A DNA stretch of 64,000 bases from Paenibacillus mendelii (GCF_024498075.1 NZ_JANHOF010000003.1:620001-684000); one strand, 5' to 3'; shown: positions 41,693 to 51,527, counted from the stretch's first letter. Notes: generated by a model not told the origin, from the letters alone. Made by a program: numbers and translations.

Positions 41693-42538
41693 TTAATTCA
41701 CATATTTTCCATGCTGTGGCTTAGCTATGCGGTCAAATTCATCAGCTAATTGCTTCAGGCTTTGCGATAATATTTCACCAGCAAAGGGGGCTCCATGCCC
41801 GGTAACAGCGATTGCAGGCTTCAATGCTTCTAATGTCTTAACAGACTCCGAGGCAGATTGCCAATCGGTTGTAAGATACCGCGGCGGTCCGTTGATTTCT
41901 GGTTTTTGGGTTAGAACCTGATAGAGATTTTCTTGTTTAACCCCCACGAACGCATCTCCTGCGATGAGCGACCGGTCACGTTCTCTGAATAAAGAGATAT
42001 GACCGGGGGTATGTCCAGGCGTGTGAATCCAGCGCCATTCCGGCATTGCCGGTACCATGTTGTCCGAAGGAAGCTTGTTAACGTGATGACCAAGATTAAT
42101 GGCCTCATTTGGAAATAACGGCGACATCTTGGCGATCAATCCGCCATCAACGGTTGGATCTGGGGCGGGATAATTTTTTATACCCGTTAAATAAGGTAAT
42201 TCCGCTTCATGTGCATACACCGGTACATCCCAATGCTTGATTAATTCAACGATGGCTCCGACATGGTCAAAGTGCCCATGGGTGAGAATAATCGCCTTGG
42301 GTTTGCTATCGGGGCCAAACCGTTCTTCGGCGGCTGCAATAATGGTGTCTGCAGAGTTTGGCATACCTGCATCAACTAAAATCCATTCATCATCATCAGG
42401 TTGACCGATGAAGGTAATGTTAACAATTTGGATCGTTAAGCAATATAGGTCTGAAGCTGCTTCTTGCCCAACACCGCTGTTAATCGAAGTTATCGGCAGG
42501 TAATGATAATCCTCTCCATAAGACAACTCTTCATTCAT
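41693..42538 (-). CDS. MBL-fold metallo-hydrolase
   Basis: A 281-residue metallo-beta-lactamase-fold enzyme. The binuclear zinc motif is 'AIILTHGHFDHVGAI' (HxHxDH), with 'WRWIHTPGHTPGHISLF' (third His), 'LIAGDAFVGV' (bridging Asp) and 'AVTGHGAPFAG' (last His). The fold covers glyoxalase II-like, quorum-quenching and lactonase enzymes. The layout resembles the general MBL hydrolases, and the substrate is not predictable. It is followed (upstream on the map) by a DUF2512 gene on the same strand. Confidence 0.88.
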   Translation of the reverse strand: MNEELSYGEDYHYLPITSINSGVGQEAASDLYCLTIQIVNITFIGQPDDDEWILVDAGMPNSADTIIAAAEERFGPDSKPKAIILTHGHFDHVGAIVELIKHWDVPVYAHEAELPYLTGIKNYPAPDPTVDGGLIAKMSPLFPNEAINLGHHVNKLPSDNMVPAMPEWRWIHTPGHTPGHISLFRERDRSLIAGDAFVGVKQENLYQVLTQKPEINGPPRYLTTDWQSASESVKTLEALKPAIAVTGHGAPFAGEILSQSLKQLADEFDRIAKPQHGKYVN

Positions 42539-42597
42539 ACTCGTTTACCACCTTGCGAAGGCTGGTACTGAATGTATTCAGACCGGCTTATTTTTGT

Positions 42598-42942
42598 TTA
42601 CTTCGGTTCTTGCGCTGTTATTCTGTCGTCAAAAACATATCGATGGAGAATCCACTCTGCCGCTCCGAGCAATAAGGAAATAAAGAAAATCTCCGAGAAG
42701 TCTAAACCCCAATTCATTACGTAGGAAGCAGTCCATAAAAACACAAATGCAAGAACAGCGTCAGAAAAAGTTGCTGCCAAATTGTTTGTAAATCTTAAAA
42801 TGAGCTGATCCCCGACCAAATAGGCGATTATGGTAAGCAGTGTGGCCGTAATTACAGAGCTAACGAAAGAGGCATCAGAATAATACATGAACAACGAAAC
42901 GACAATTACGCTATTGACTACCCATTTGAGAACAAACTTCAT
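42598..42942 (-). CDS. DUF2512 membrane protein (YndM-like)
   Basis: A 114-residue protein with four hydrophobic segments: 'VVNSVIVVSLFMYY', 'VITATLLTIIAYLVGDQLIL', 'AVLAFVFLWTASYVM' and 'EIFFISLLLGAAEWILH'. The central 'YLVGDQLILRFTNNLAATFS' matches the DUF2512/YndM family, which has no known function. The start is placed at 42942 with AAAGGATGG about 8 bp upstream. It lies upstream of the MBL gene on the same strand and may be co-transcribed. Confidence 0.78.
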   Translation of the reverse strand: MKFVLKWVVNSVIVVSLFMYYSDASFVSSVITATLLTIIAYLVGDQLILRFTNNLAATFSDAVLAFVFLWTASYVMNWGLDFSEIFFISLLLGAAEWILHRYVFDDRITAQEPK

Positions 42943-43159
42943 TTTATTTACCATCCTTTTTGGTTTTATGCTGCTCGAATAGGTTACCGTGCCACTATCA
43001 CATATCCAAGTTTGAATGTCATAAGAGACACTCTTAAATAATATGGCTTAATTGCATTTCAATTTATTCAAGATTAATTTACAGGTTAATTAGGGGTTGA
43101 AGGTAACGATGACAGAGGAAGCGGAATTAAGGCACAGGGAGGGATGAATTCATTTTGCA

Positions 43160-43188
43160 TTGACACTGCTGCGCTGAATAATTATCAT
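43160..43188 (+). promoter_or_regulatory. Sigma-A-type promoter of the catalase gene
   Basis: A perfect TTGACA (43160-43165), a 17-bp spacer and TATCAT (43183-43188), 47 bp ahead of the TTG start. Confidence 0.75.
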
Positions 43189-43235
43189 CTTGCAGCAAAA
43201 TATATATGTGTTCATCAGATGAAGGAGGCGTATCC

Positions 43236-44090
43236 TTGTATTTCTATAAAGAAGATTTAATTAACGTGATTGTACCGGATAAACCGGATCCGGCTGCTGC
43301 CAAAGTAATTCAAGAGATACTTGGCGGACACTATGGCGAAATGCGTACGATGATGCAATATTTTTTTCAGAGCAACAATTTTAGGGGAAAAGAGATTCAA
43401 TATCGCGATCTCATCCGCGGGGTATTTCTCGAAGAGATCGCACATGTCGAGCTGGTTCAAAACACGATTAATCAACTGCTTACAGGCAGCGGGGAAGAGT
43501 CACCCGGGAATTCAGGTGTAGACGGTGCACCGTTAAACGAAGCTGTTAAACACGCGAATCCCCATCATTATATAGTTGGGGCGCAAAGTTCTTTACCCGT
43601 TGATGCAGGCGGTAATCCATGGTTAGGTAACTATGTCTATAGTCATGGGAATTTAATAAGTGATTTGCTCGATAATCTGTTGTTAGAATCGACGGGCGTT
43701 TTGCAAAAAACTCGCATTTATGAAATGAGCTCCAATAAAACGTTCCGCGAGACGTTAGCGTTCTTGATTGTTAGAGATAATGCCCATCAGAATGCATTTG
43801 CTAAAGCACTTTAAACTTTAGGGGTAAGTTGGGGTAATCTTTTCCCAGTACCCAATTACGATATCAACAAATATCCGGAATGCCGCAAATATGTTGACCT
43901 TGGTTTCCATAATGCCCAATTCAATTTTCGCTTGGATCAAACACGGATTGGTGAAATATTCAGCGGGCAATCGCCTAGCCGTAATGGAGGAGAACTACAA
44001 GTAACCCCTCCGCCACAAGGATACCCGCTGCCATACAATCCCGAGTTACCCAATGAACATAGCCCCGGCTTGTCCGACATGGGCAGATAG
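43236..44090 (+). pseudogene. Manganese catalase gene interrupted by one in-frame stop
   Basis: Starting at TTG 43236 (GAAGGAGGCG five bases upstream), the frame codes for a dimanganese catalase: 'GGHYGEMRTMMQYFFQSNNF', metal ligands in 'LEEIAHVELVQNTI' and 'VRDNAHQNAFAKAL'. A TAA at 43812-43814 stops it at 192 codons. The same frame then stays open with 'TLGVSWGNLFPVPNYDINKY', 'NAQFNFRLDQTRIGEIFSG' and a Pro-rich tail up to a TAG at 44088-44090, 284 residues in all, the family's full length. The stop replaces a Glu codon (GAA to TAA would do). Everything else is intact, so decay is recent, or the base is an error. Confidence 0.88.
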
Positions 44091-44176
44091 TTCAATGCAG
44101 CAATCGATCCAGCTGGATTTTACGAAAACGCAGCAGGCTTCACAGATGGTTAAGCATTTTAATGAGGTGATTCCAA

Positions 44177-44485
44177 ATGAACACTGAGGATGCAATATGG
44201 GAATCGTTGAGGGATGTAATCGATCCGGAGCTAGGAGTTAATATCGTCGATCTAGGTCTTGTTTATGGCATTTCGATCGAGAAGGGAAAAGCCGATATAG
44301 AGATGACTCTAACCATTCCCGAATGTCCCTTGGCCGATCAAATTGTTAAAAACGTTAAAGAAGTTGCAGCTCAAGTCGCAGGTGTTAACGAGGTTGCTGT
44401 TACGCTCGTATGGGAACCGAAGTGGACGCCCGCTAAAATAAATGACCAAGCTAGAGATGAAATAAGGGCCCGTCAAAATATTTGA
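44177..44485 (+). CDS. MIP18/PaaD-type metal-sulfur cluster assembly factor (DUF59)
   Basis: A 102-residue protein of the DUF59/MIP18 family, related to YitW/SufT and to PaaD. 'ESLRDVIDPELGVNIVDLGL' and 'MTLTIPECPLADQIVKNVKE' carry the conserved Asp-Pro-Glu and the Cys (here 'ECPL') that is thought to bind the cluster. Such proteins help load Fe-S clusters into target enzymes. It has a GAGGTGATT site and follows the catalase gene at 86 bp. Confidence 0.88.
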   Translation: MNTEDAIWESLRDVIDPELGVNIVDLGLVYGISIEKGKADIEMTLTIPECPLADQIVKNVKEVAAQVAGVNEVAVTLVWEPKWTPAKINDQARDEIRARQNI

Positions 44486-44516
44486 TCCGCACCGCTTTTT
44501 ATCATAGAGGGAAATG

Positions 44517-44554
44517 AAAATGGCTGTACAGGTTCGAATGCCTGTACAGCCATT
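44517..44554 (-). terminator. Terminator of the amidase gene
   Basis: A perfect 14-bp stem AATGGCTGTACAGG/CCTGTACAGCCATT; on the minus strand TTTTC follows, 30 bp past the amidase stop. It may also stop the DUF59 transcript. Confidence 0.75.
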
Positions 44555-44585
44555 AGCGGCTCTAACGTTTATTCCATTCTATCAG

Positions 44586-46538
44586 TTATGGCGTCAGTTC
44601 AGGAGCGCGGCGGTGCTGTGTGCCTTGCTCGAAGGAATAGGCCAGCTTGATTAAGGTTGGTTCACTGAATGGGCGTCCAATGAAGTCCATGCCAACAGGC
44701 ATGTTGTCCGTCGTAAAGCCTGCCGGAACCGTTACAGTGGGATAACCGGTGAAAGAGCTGAGTTTAAACCCGTCACCGATCGTTTGATTGCCGCCGAGTT
44801 CTACAATCTGTTTGGCCGAGGTCGGGAAGATCAGGGCATCGAGATCATAGTCAGCCATCATCTTTAGTACTGCTTGCTGTGCCAGGCGAGTACGATAGAG
44901 CACAATATCCTTATACGTCTCGTCTTCCAGCGATTCTTTGGCATCCCGTTCTTTTAATTGCTCGGCAATTGAAGGGTCGAATAAGCCGGTTGCGATAATG
45001 TCCGACAATTTGCCGTACGGCCGGTCGTCTCCGAGTCCTGCCAGGTAGTCGTTGAATTGAAATTTGAATTCCCAAGCGCTCAAGCTGCCAAAGGTATTGA
45101 TCTCCTTAAAGTTAGGGATTGCAATATTGTCGACGAGCGTTGCTCCGCCTTGCTTCAGCTCTTGAATGGCCTTCGTCATCACGGTATTGATTTCACTGTC
45201 TGTGCCGAATACTTCGCGTACAATGCCGATTCTGGCTCCTTGCAGGCCATTCGCGTCCAAATAATCCAGATAGGAATCAGGAACTCGGCCTACACTGCTG
45301 GCTGTCGTCACATCATTCGGGTCATAACCAACTGTTGCGTCGAGCACGGCTGCGGCGTCGGCAACCGTTCTGGCGATTGGGCCGCCCGTATCTTGCGTTA
45401 ACGCAAGCGGCATTATGCCGTCCCGGCTCGACAATCCGATGGTAGGACGAATGCCGACCAGACTGTTGAACGAGGCGGGAACGCGAATTGAACCGCCGGT
45501 ATCGGAGCCCATGCCAACAGCTGCGAAGCTTGCTGCGATCGAAGCGCCTGTACCACCGCTGGAACCGCCCGGCACTCTTGTCAGATTATACGGATTAAGC
45601 GTTTGTCCGCCGATCGAGCTTGAGGTCGTGTAACCGAATGCGAATTCATGCAGATTCGCTTTAGCCAAAATAATAGCGCCAGCTTCTCTGAGCTTCTCGA
45701 CTTGATAAGCATCGTCATCCGGTATACTGTCCTTTAGCGCCAGGGACCCTCCAGTTGTCGGCATATCCGCGGTATCGAAATTATCCTTCAGGATGACAGG
45801 GATGCCATGCAGAGGACCTCGTGCTCCTAGCTTGCTGCGCTCCGCATCCAACTCCTTCGCAAGCGCGATAGCTTTGTCATTTACTTGAATAATAGAATTG
45901 AGCTTCGGTCCTTCATCGTCGTATTGATGGATGCGAGCGAGATACAGTCCCACAAGCTCTTCTGAGGTCAGCCTACCGGTTTCCATAGCGGTTTGGATGG
46001 AGGCGATCGAAGCTTCTACAGGATTGAAGGGTTGAAGATACTGATAGAGGCGGTAGGCGATCACGGCTGCATCCGCTTTGGTCAGCGTTTGCCCGTAACC
46101 ATAGCTGCTGGCAGAGAAGCCTTTTATAAGGCCAGAGGTAGTGATAACTTCAATAGAGGGGAGATAGGCGCCCGATTTTACATCTTTGTAAGAGACCTTA
46201 TGCGGATAAGGCACATCGATAATTTGGTCTAACAAGACGGCAGCTGCTTCGCGTTTAACGGCTGCTTCTCCCGATTTATTCATGATCGGCTGTTTGAAAC
46301 CCGCGGCATCTGCAGCCGTATTCAGCAGCTTGACGAACTCGGTGGCTTGTATGGCACTTTGCTGAGTGGAGGAAGTGATAAAGTCTTGCGGCGTCCATTC
46401 CTGTGCGAGGAAGGAAGTTAACTCGGAGCTGTGACCCGCTGCGGCGCTTGCCGAAGGAAGGGGTGCTGCCAAGGGTGCCAGCAGAAGCAAGCCGGCCAGT
46501 ACAAAGCTCATGGTGCGAATCATCGTTTTCCTCATCAT
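44586..46538 (-). CDS. Secreted amidase with an SLH-like N-terminal region
   Basis: A 650-residue amidase-signature enzyme with a signal peptide (cleavage near 'SASAAAGHS'). Residues about 75-170 resemble an S-layer homology unit ('VSYKDVKSGAYLPSIEVITT', 'LIKGFSASSYGYGQTLTKAD'), so it may be held at the cell surface. The catalytic triad is Lys251 ('PVILKDNFDT'), the cis-Ser (about 327) of 'VPGGSSGGTGAS' and Ser350 ('GSDTGGSIRVPASF'), the nucleophile. The family cleaves amides. A start at 46538 fits the ribosome site better than GTG 46547. The substrate is unknown. Confidence 0.88.
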   Translation of the reverse strand: MMRKTMIRTMSFVLAGLLLLAPLAAPLPSASAAAGHSSELTSFLAQEWTPQDFITSSTQQSAIQATEFVKLLNTAADAAGFKQPIMNKSGEAAVKREAAAVLLDQIIDVPYPHKVSYKDVKSGAYLPSIEVITTSGLIKGFSASSYGYGQTLTKADAAVIAYRLYQYLQPFNPVEASIASIQTAMETGRLTSEELVGLYLARIHQYDDEGPKLNSIIQVNDKAIALAKELDAERSKLGARGPLHGIPVILKDNFDTADMPTTGGSLALKDSIPDDDAYQVEKLREAGAIILAKANLHEFAFGYTTSSSIGGQTLNPYNLTRVPGGSSGGTGASIAASFAAVGMGSDTGGSIRVPASFNSLVGIRPTIGLSSRDGIMPLALTQDTGGPIARTVADAAAVLDATVGYDPNDVTTASSVGRVPDSYLDYLDANGLQGARIGIVREVFGTDSEINTVMTKAIQELKQGGATLVDNIAIPNFKEINTFGSLSAWEFKFQFNDYLAGLGDDRPYGKLSDIIATGLFDPSIAEQLKERDAKESLEDETYKDIVLYRTRLAQQAVLKMMADYDLDALIFPTSAKQIVELGGNQTIGDGFKLSSFTGYPTVTVPAGFTTDNMPVGMDFIGRPFSEPTLIKLAYSFEQGTQHRRAPELTP

Positions 46539-46786
46539 TTCTACCACTCTCTTTCTCTGTTATGTAATATAAACTAACATAACATAGATTAATAGAGTTG
46601 AACAATGTGAAAAATAGATAGTTTTATTCTGATAATGGGAAATAAACAACATATTATGTAAGTTTAATGATATTCAAGTCATGTTAAGTGACATATAAAC
46701 CGGTGGCCTCCTATCTTTTGAGCACATGCAGTTATAGCTAAGCGCATGCAGCTGCGAGCAGCCAGCGTAGAGGGAAGGTATTGGCC

Positions 46787-46850
46787 AATAAACAAAGATT
46801 GCCAACCTATCTGGCCAGAAAGGCCGGATTGTTGGCAATCTTTGTTTATT
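46787..46850 (-). terminator. Very long perfect hairpin after the exonuclease gene
   Basis: A 20-bp perfect stem, 46787-46806 with 46831-46850, with a further GGCC pairing inside the loop, 24 bp past the stop of the exonuclease gene. It ends in TTTGTTTATT on the plus strand and its mirror on the minus strand. It is stronger than most terminators. Confidence 0.75.
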
Positions 46851-46873
46851 CTATTAGAGGGCGTGCGTGACGG

Positions 46874-47623
46874 TTAGTTTGTAATCTCCGCCGTAAAGTA
46901 TTGCTGGAGCTCCGTCATTTTTCTCGTATCGTCGAGAGGCAGCTTATCTTTAAGATATTGGGTGACAACGAGCTCCCAATCGGGGACGATCTTCTGGGCG
47001 CGCATGGCGCGTACCGCCTGCTTGACCATCCGCCGCTCCTTCGCATTGGAGTACACATCCTTGAATTGCTGCGCGAGGTTGAAATCCAGCTGATCAAAAA
47101 TGGCTTTGAACACGTCGGACGTCATTCGTGCATCATCAAGTGCCCGGTGCGCGGAACCCTCAGCGGTAATTTCGAGCGCGGCTAATGCGGCTTCAACGCT
47201 GACATCATTCGTAATTTTTTTGTAGCGCAGAAATCCCTTCAATAAGTCGAAATACGAGGCGGACATCCAGTATGCGTCATCCAACTGGTGCATCCTTGTA
47301 TCATAAATGATCCGTTTGAGGTCCTCGCCTCCCCAAGTGACGAGCAGGAAGGATTCGCTTCGATCCAGCCAGGTGATGAAATCGCCGATCACCTTGCGGA
47401 ATCCGGCGGCTTTATCGATGGATTCTTGGGGGATTCCCGTTTTTTTCTTAATAAAATCATTCAACTTGGCAAAGTAAACCGGCTTGATCAAGGCTGAAAA
47501 TTCATCTGTCTGCTGCAAAGCGGCATTCAGCCTGACAGCCCCGATCTCAATCACTTCCATGGGTTTATCGCTGGCAAACTTGCGTCCGTTGAATTCAATA
47601 TCCAGTATTATATAGTCCGTCAT
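46874..47623 (-). CDS. DEDDh 3'-5' exonuclease (KapD/DnaQ-like)
   Basis: A 249-residue exonuclease. Exo I is 'IILDIEFNGRKF' (Asp and Glu metal ligands), Exo II lies near 'FITWLDRSESFLLVTWGGED' and Exo III is 'SAHRALDDARMTSDVF' (His and Asp), the DEDDh pattern. The size and the long C-terminal helix region resemble KapD, an inhibitor of the sporulation kinase pathway in B. subtilis, but the class is broad. The start at 47623 follows GGAGGC at 5 bp. It is a single gene. Confidence 0.82.
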   Translation of the reverse strand: MTDYIILDIEFNGRKFASDKPMEVIEIGAVRLNAALQQTDEFSALIKPVYFAKLNDFIKKKTGIPQESIDKAAGFRKVIGDFITWLDRSESFLLVTWGGEDLKRIIYDTRMHQLDDAYWMSASYFDLLKGFLRYKKITNDVSVEAALAALEITAEGSAHRALDDARMTSDVFKAIFDQLDFNLAQQFKDVYSNAKERRMVKQAVRAMRAQKIVPDWELVVTQYLKDKLPLDDTRKMTELQQYFTAEITN

Positions 47624-47889
47624 AAAAGCCTCCACTCGTACAATTACCTTTCATTGTAGTATAGCTTAAGCGGCATGTAAAATGTTCGCGCATTCACAAG
47701 TGCGGAAATCGTAAAAAACGGGATGAAAGCCGTTTCAAAAAACGTCGGATTTCAAAGACAATCGGCTATAGGGGCGCGCAAACGAGGTTATTTCGTTGAA
47801 ATTGAGCTTCGGTCAGCCCCTACCCTCCTGTACCCTATGTTACAATGTTGCCAATGCGGAGATTGGTAATTTCAGGGGAGGCCGTCAAA

Positions 47890-49185
47890 ATGCAGCCTGG
47901 TATTCGATTAAGATCCGTCTTTGAAAGAAGAAATACGGTTTCTCCAGACCTTCGATTAGGAAGGGAAGCGCTCATTACGCTTGTCATTCATGGCTGCTTT
48001 CAGTTTGGTGCGTCCATGTCGGCGTTGTTTCTCAATCTGTATCTATGGCGCTTAACACAGGATTTGACCGTCAACGGCCTGTATTACATTCTACTCTACG
48101 CGTCGCTGCCGGGAACCTTTCTATTAGGCGGCTGGATCTCGAAGCGCAGGGACCGAATGGTCACCTACAGGATCGGGATTCTGATGATCGCGCTGTTCTA
48201 TCTGATGGTCATCGTCATGCAAGAGAAAGTAGTGGATTACTTCATTCTGTTCGCTATCTTTAACGGGATTTCGTCTGGCTTATACTGGTCAGGCTTTTTA
48301 GTTTTGCAGTACGACGTATCCACGGATACGAATCGCATTCGATATTTGGCCATCAATATGATTGTCTTTAACTTCGCCGGCCTGGTTGGTCCGGCGCTTG
48401 CAGGCTACGTTATTCAACGAAGCGACGGTTTGTCGGGCTATATCTTTATCTTCATTCTGGCGTTTATTATGTTCCTAATAGCGGCGATTGTCAGCTTCCG
48501 GATTCGAACCGTCGTTACGCATCATCGTGCCTATCATCTGAATTTAATGGGGCTTGTGATGCGCAAGAACCGGCGTTGGTTCAAAGGACTAATCGCCTTT
48601 TTCGTGCTGGGCCTGTTCCAGGGGGTTATGTTATTCTTGCCGGGCATCCTGCTCTTCCAGACGGTTGGCCGGGAGGACTGGGTGGGTTACTTAGGCGTCT
48701 TCTTCTCAGCCTTGACGGTTGCAACCGGCTATGTCATCTCGCGTAAAGCGAGGCAGGAAGACGTGCGCAAATATATGCTGGCCTCTTCGACCGGAACCCT
48801 GATCGGCGCATCCTTCCTGCTTATCGATGTTCAGCTGTGGTCGGTGCTGATTTATATGATCCTATTCTCGATCTGTAACCCGCTGGCCATTAATACACTG
48901 ACTTCTTACTACTACCGGCTTATGAGCAAGCTGCCGCTGAGGGGACAGCTGCGTGAGGAATCCGTGGCCATGCGGGAAGTATTCTTGAATACCGGAAGAG
49001 TGCTCTCCATCGCGGCGCTGATTATCCTGTCCAAGGACCTGGAGTCGTATTGGCTGCCGGTGGTATTGGTCGGTACGGCTGCACTGCAGTTTGCTTTGCT
49101 TGGACTCATGAAGGAGCAGAGAGCATCTTCTGCTCCGGCTCAAGCTCCAGCCACAGCCCCGACCTTCACGAATGAATCGAAATGA
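47890..49185 (+). CDS. MFS transporter
   Basis: A 431-residue major-facilitator protein with 11 or 12 hydrophobic segments. The first-loop motif is weak but visible ('LGGWISKRRDRMVTYRIGIL'), and 'FNFAGLVGPALAGYVIQRSD' is a typical mid-protein motif. The C-terminal tail is Ala/Pro-rich. The start at 47890 has GGGGAGG eight bases upstream; an earlier in-frame ATG is unlikely. It is a single gene. The substrate, and so a drug-export or sugar-transport role, cannot be told. Confidence 0.85.
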   Translation: MQPGIRLRSVFERRNTVSPDLRLGREALITLVIHGCFQFGASMSALFLNLYLWRLTQDLTVNGLYYILLYASLPGTFLLGGWISKRRDRMVTYRIGILMIALFYLMVIVMQEKVVDYFILFAIFNGISSGLYWSGFLVLQYDVSTDTNRIRYLAINMIVFNFAGLVGPALAGYVIQRSDGLSGYIFIFILAFIMFLIAAIVSFRIRTVVTHHRAYHLNLMGLVMRKNRRWFKGLIAFFVLGLFQGVMLFLPGILLFQTVGREDWVGYLGVFFSALTVATGYVISRKARQEDVRKYMLASSTGTLIGASFLLIDVQLWSVLIYMILFSICNPLAINTLTSYYYRLMSKLPLRGQLREESVAMREVFLNTGRVLSIAALIILSKDLESYWLPVVLVGTAALQFALLGLMKEQRASSAPAQAPATAPTFTNESK

Positions 49186-49245
49186 ATCCTTTCCATCAGC
49201 TGTATCGTTTATGTATAAGAGTTTGCTTCCGGTAACTGGAACCTT

Positions 49246-49299
49246 GACCCCATTGATGAAGGAAGGCAGCAGCCTTATTCTTCTGCGACTGGGGTTTTC
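49246..49299 (+). terminator. Structured terminator-like element after the MFS gene
   Basis: An outer stem ACCCCA/TGGGGT encloses a hairpin around AAGGCAGCAGCCTT; TTTT follows. It could be the MFS terminator or a small RNA. Confidence 0.55.
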
Positions 49300-49406
49300 G
49301 TATACAAGAACAGCTGGAACGTGACAAATATTGCTCCTATATGGCCCTTGCTATACGGTATAGAATGAATAGTAGGCTATCGGATCGCGAGAAAGGTGAA
49401 CGAGCT

Positions 49407-50069
49407 ATGGATGGGAATAAGAAAATATTAATCGTCGAGGACGACGTTAATATTTCGAATATTATTAAAATGAATCTGACGATCGTGAATTACGAAACGA
49501 CGGAAGTTTATGATGGCCTGGAGGCGCTGGATGCCATTAAGAACGGGAAATTTGATTTGATCTTGTTGGATGTCATGATCCCGCGTCTGGATGGGTTCGC
49601 GCTTATGGAGAAAATTCGTTCCTTCCGCATACCGGTGATCTTCTTGACCGCCCGCAATTCCGTTTTCGATAAAGTGAATGGTTTGAAGCTGGGTGCAGAC
49701 GATTATATGGTGAAGCCCTTCGAAGCACTCGAGCTGCTTGCGCGTATTGAAACCGTCTTGAGAAGGTACGGCAAGGGAGAGACGGCCATCACCTTTAAAG
49801 CCATCACCGTCTATTTGGATAAACGGGAGGTCACACTGGACGAGACTCCCATTGAGTTGACGCCCAAAGAATACGAGCTGCTTGTCGTCTTGCTCAAGAA
49901 CAAGAATATTGCGCTCACCCGGGAACAATTTCTAGATAAGGTATGGGGCGGGGAATATTACGGAGAGACCCGGACCGTGGATATGCACATCAAATCGTTA
50001 AGGAAGAAGCTCAACCTGCAGGATTCGATTAGGACCATCTACAAGATCGGTTATAGGCTGGAGGATTAG
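49407..50069 (+). CDS. OmpR-family response regulator
   Basis: A 220-residue regulator. The receiver has 'LIVEDDVNISN', Asp55 in 'LILLDVMIPRLDGFA' and Lys in 'DDYMVKPFEALEL'; the winged helix ends 'RTVDMHIKSLRKKL' and 'IRTIYKIGYRLED'. The start at 49407 has AAAGGTGA six bases upstream. It is followed after 3 bp by its kinase and then by a lipoprotein. A promoter with 11-bp repeats lies about 2.2 kb downstream, ahead of cell-wall genes, and is a likely target. Confidence 0.92.
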   Translation: MDGNKKILIVEDDVNISNIIKMNLTIVNYETTEVYDGLEALDAIKNGKFDLILLDVMIPRLDGFALMEKIRSFRIPVIFLTARNSVFDKVNGLKLGADDYMVKPFEALELLARIETVLRRYGKGETAITFKAITVYLDKREVTLDETPIELTPKEYELLVVLLKNKNIALTREQFLDKVWGGEYYGETRTVDMHIKSLRKKLNLQDSIRTIYKIGYRLED

Positions 50070-50072
50070 CCG

Positions 50073-51527
50073 ATGAAGTTCTGGCAGAAGATTTATCTAT
50101 TTTCCATCCTCACCTTCGTCATGATCTTTAACGCCGCCTCTGTCATGGTCATCGAACGAAATCACAGCCAAATGCTGCAGCAGGAGATCAATAACACATT
50201 AAGCGCGAATATGAGCGTGAATTCAAGCGTGAACGCCATTATTCCGATCCTGCGCATCTACGACTCCATCGACTATGAGAAAACGGTATTAACGAATATT
50301 GCCAAGGAGTTCGTCGACAAGAACAGGGATGCGAACATCTTCCTTGAGATCATCAACGATAAGAAAAAATCGATTTACAGCAATGCGGATTTTGCGATGC
50401 CGCCTAACCGTGGAGAGCTGGAGGCGCTGCAAAACGACGAGATCAAATACATCCTGCGTGATATCGACAGCCGTACCTTATTATTTACAACGAATGTGGC
50501 GGATATTAATCAGAATAAATATATCTTCACTTATATGAAGGACGTAACGCCGATCTATGCTGAACGTATGGAGCAATACCGTTTCTTTTGGAAAATTGAT
50601 TTGGGCGCTTGTTTGTTTTTTATGATCGTGATGTTTTTTATTAGCAAGCGGCTGACCAAGCCGATCGATCAGATGGTGAAAACGGCTAAAGTGATCGCGC
50701 AGGGTGATTTTTCAGAACGGGTACAGCTTAAATCGAAGGATGAGATCGGCGTGCTGGCCGCCAATTTCAATGACATGGCCGCCGTCGTAGAGGACAAGAT
50801 CAACATATTGGAGCGCAACAACAGCGAGAAGCAGCGATTCATCAATAATATTACGCATGAGCTCAAAACCCCGCTGACCTCGATAATCGGGTATGCGAAT
50901 TATTTGAGAGTGACCAAATACAAGGAAGATACATTCCTGGATGGATTGAATGTCATCTACAACGAGGGGAAGCGGCTAGAATCTCTTTCCTCCAAGCTCA
51001 TGGACTTGATTCTATTAAACGAAGATCAATTTGCAATGACACAAGAAAGCTTGAGGGAGATCATCCTTGAGATGGAGCCCTCGCTGATTCTCAAATCGAG
51101 AGAGAAGCAGGTTCAGATACACCTGGAGTGCGAAGATTGCCGGTTATGGCTGGAGAAGGACCTGATGAAGATTCTCATCTTCAATTTTGTGGACAATGCC
51201 TTGAAGGCGTCGTATGCCCAAGGCAGCATTACGATCCGAGCCTATACGCGTGAAGAGACCTGCATACTGGAAGTTGCCGACCAAGGAACCGGCATCTCTG
51301 GGGAGCATTTGGACAAAATCTTCGAACCCTTCTACATGGCTGATAAGGCTAGAACGAAGAGTAACAACGGGGCGGGGCTTGGCTTGTCGATCTGTCAAAG
51401 TATCGCCAACATTCATCATGCCGTCATCGAAGTGGAAAGTGAAGTCAATCAGGGCACGACCATCAAGGTCATATTTACGAAGGCAGGAGCCTGTCGGGAG
51501 GTAGGCGAATGGCAATCATTCGAATAA
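50073..51527 (+). CDS. Sensor histidine kinase (VanS-like layout)
   Basis: A 484-residue kinase with membrane segments at about 8-26 and 173-191, an extracellular sensor between them, a HAMP domain (about 190-245), HisKA 'FINNITHELKTPLTSIIGYA' with His262 and an ATPase domain with 'NFVDNALKASY', 'DQGTGISGEHLDKIFEPFYM' and 'GAGLGLSICQS'. The layout is that of envelope-sensing kinases such as VanS. It overlaps the lipoprotein gene by 19 bp, which suggests close coupling. Confidence 0.9.
   Translation: MKFWQKIYLFSILTFVMIFNAASVMVIERNHSQMLQQEINNTLSANMSVNSSVNAIIPILRIYDSIDYEKTVLTNIAKEFVDKNRDANIFLEIINDKKKSIYSNADFAMPPNRGELEALQNDEIKYILRDIDSRTLLFTTNVADINQNKYIFTYMKDVTPIYAERMEQYRFFWKIDLGACLFFMIVMFFISKRLTKPIDQMVKTAKVIAQGDFSERVQLKSKDEIGVLAANFNDMAAVVEDKINILERNNSEKQRFINNITHELKTPLTSIIGYANYLRVTKYKEDTFLDGLNVIYNEGKRLESLSSKLMDLILLNEDQFAMTQESLREIILEMEPSLILKSREKQVQIHLECEDCRLWLEKDLMKILIFNFVDNALKASYAQGSITIRAYTREETCILEVADQGTGISGEHLDKIFEPFYMADKARTKSNNGAGLGLSICQSIANIHHAVIEVESEVNQGTTIKVIFTKAGACREVGEWQSFE

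Noticed and set aside
44095..44187. A 30-codon frame between the catalase and DUF59 genes
   Set aside because: It lacks a ribosome site and overlaps the DUF59 start.
46787..46850. A small structured RNA
   Set aside because: The 20-bp stem with T-rich ends placed right after the exonuclease stop is simplest as a terminator.
49246..49299. SRP RNA-like or regulatory RNA after the MFS gene
   Set aside because: It contains GGAAGG...CAGCAGCC, which recalls the SRP loop, but the conserved core is not there; the T-run fits a terminator.
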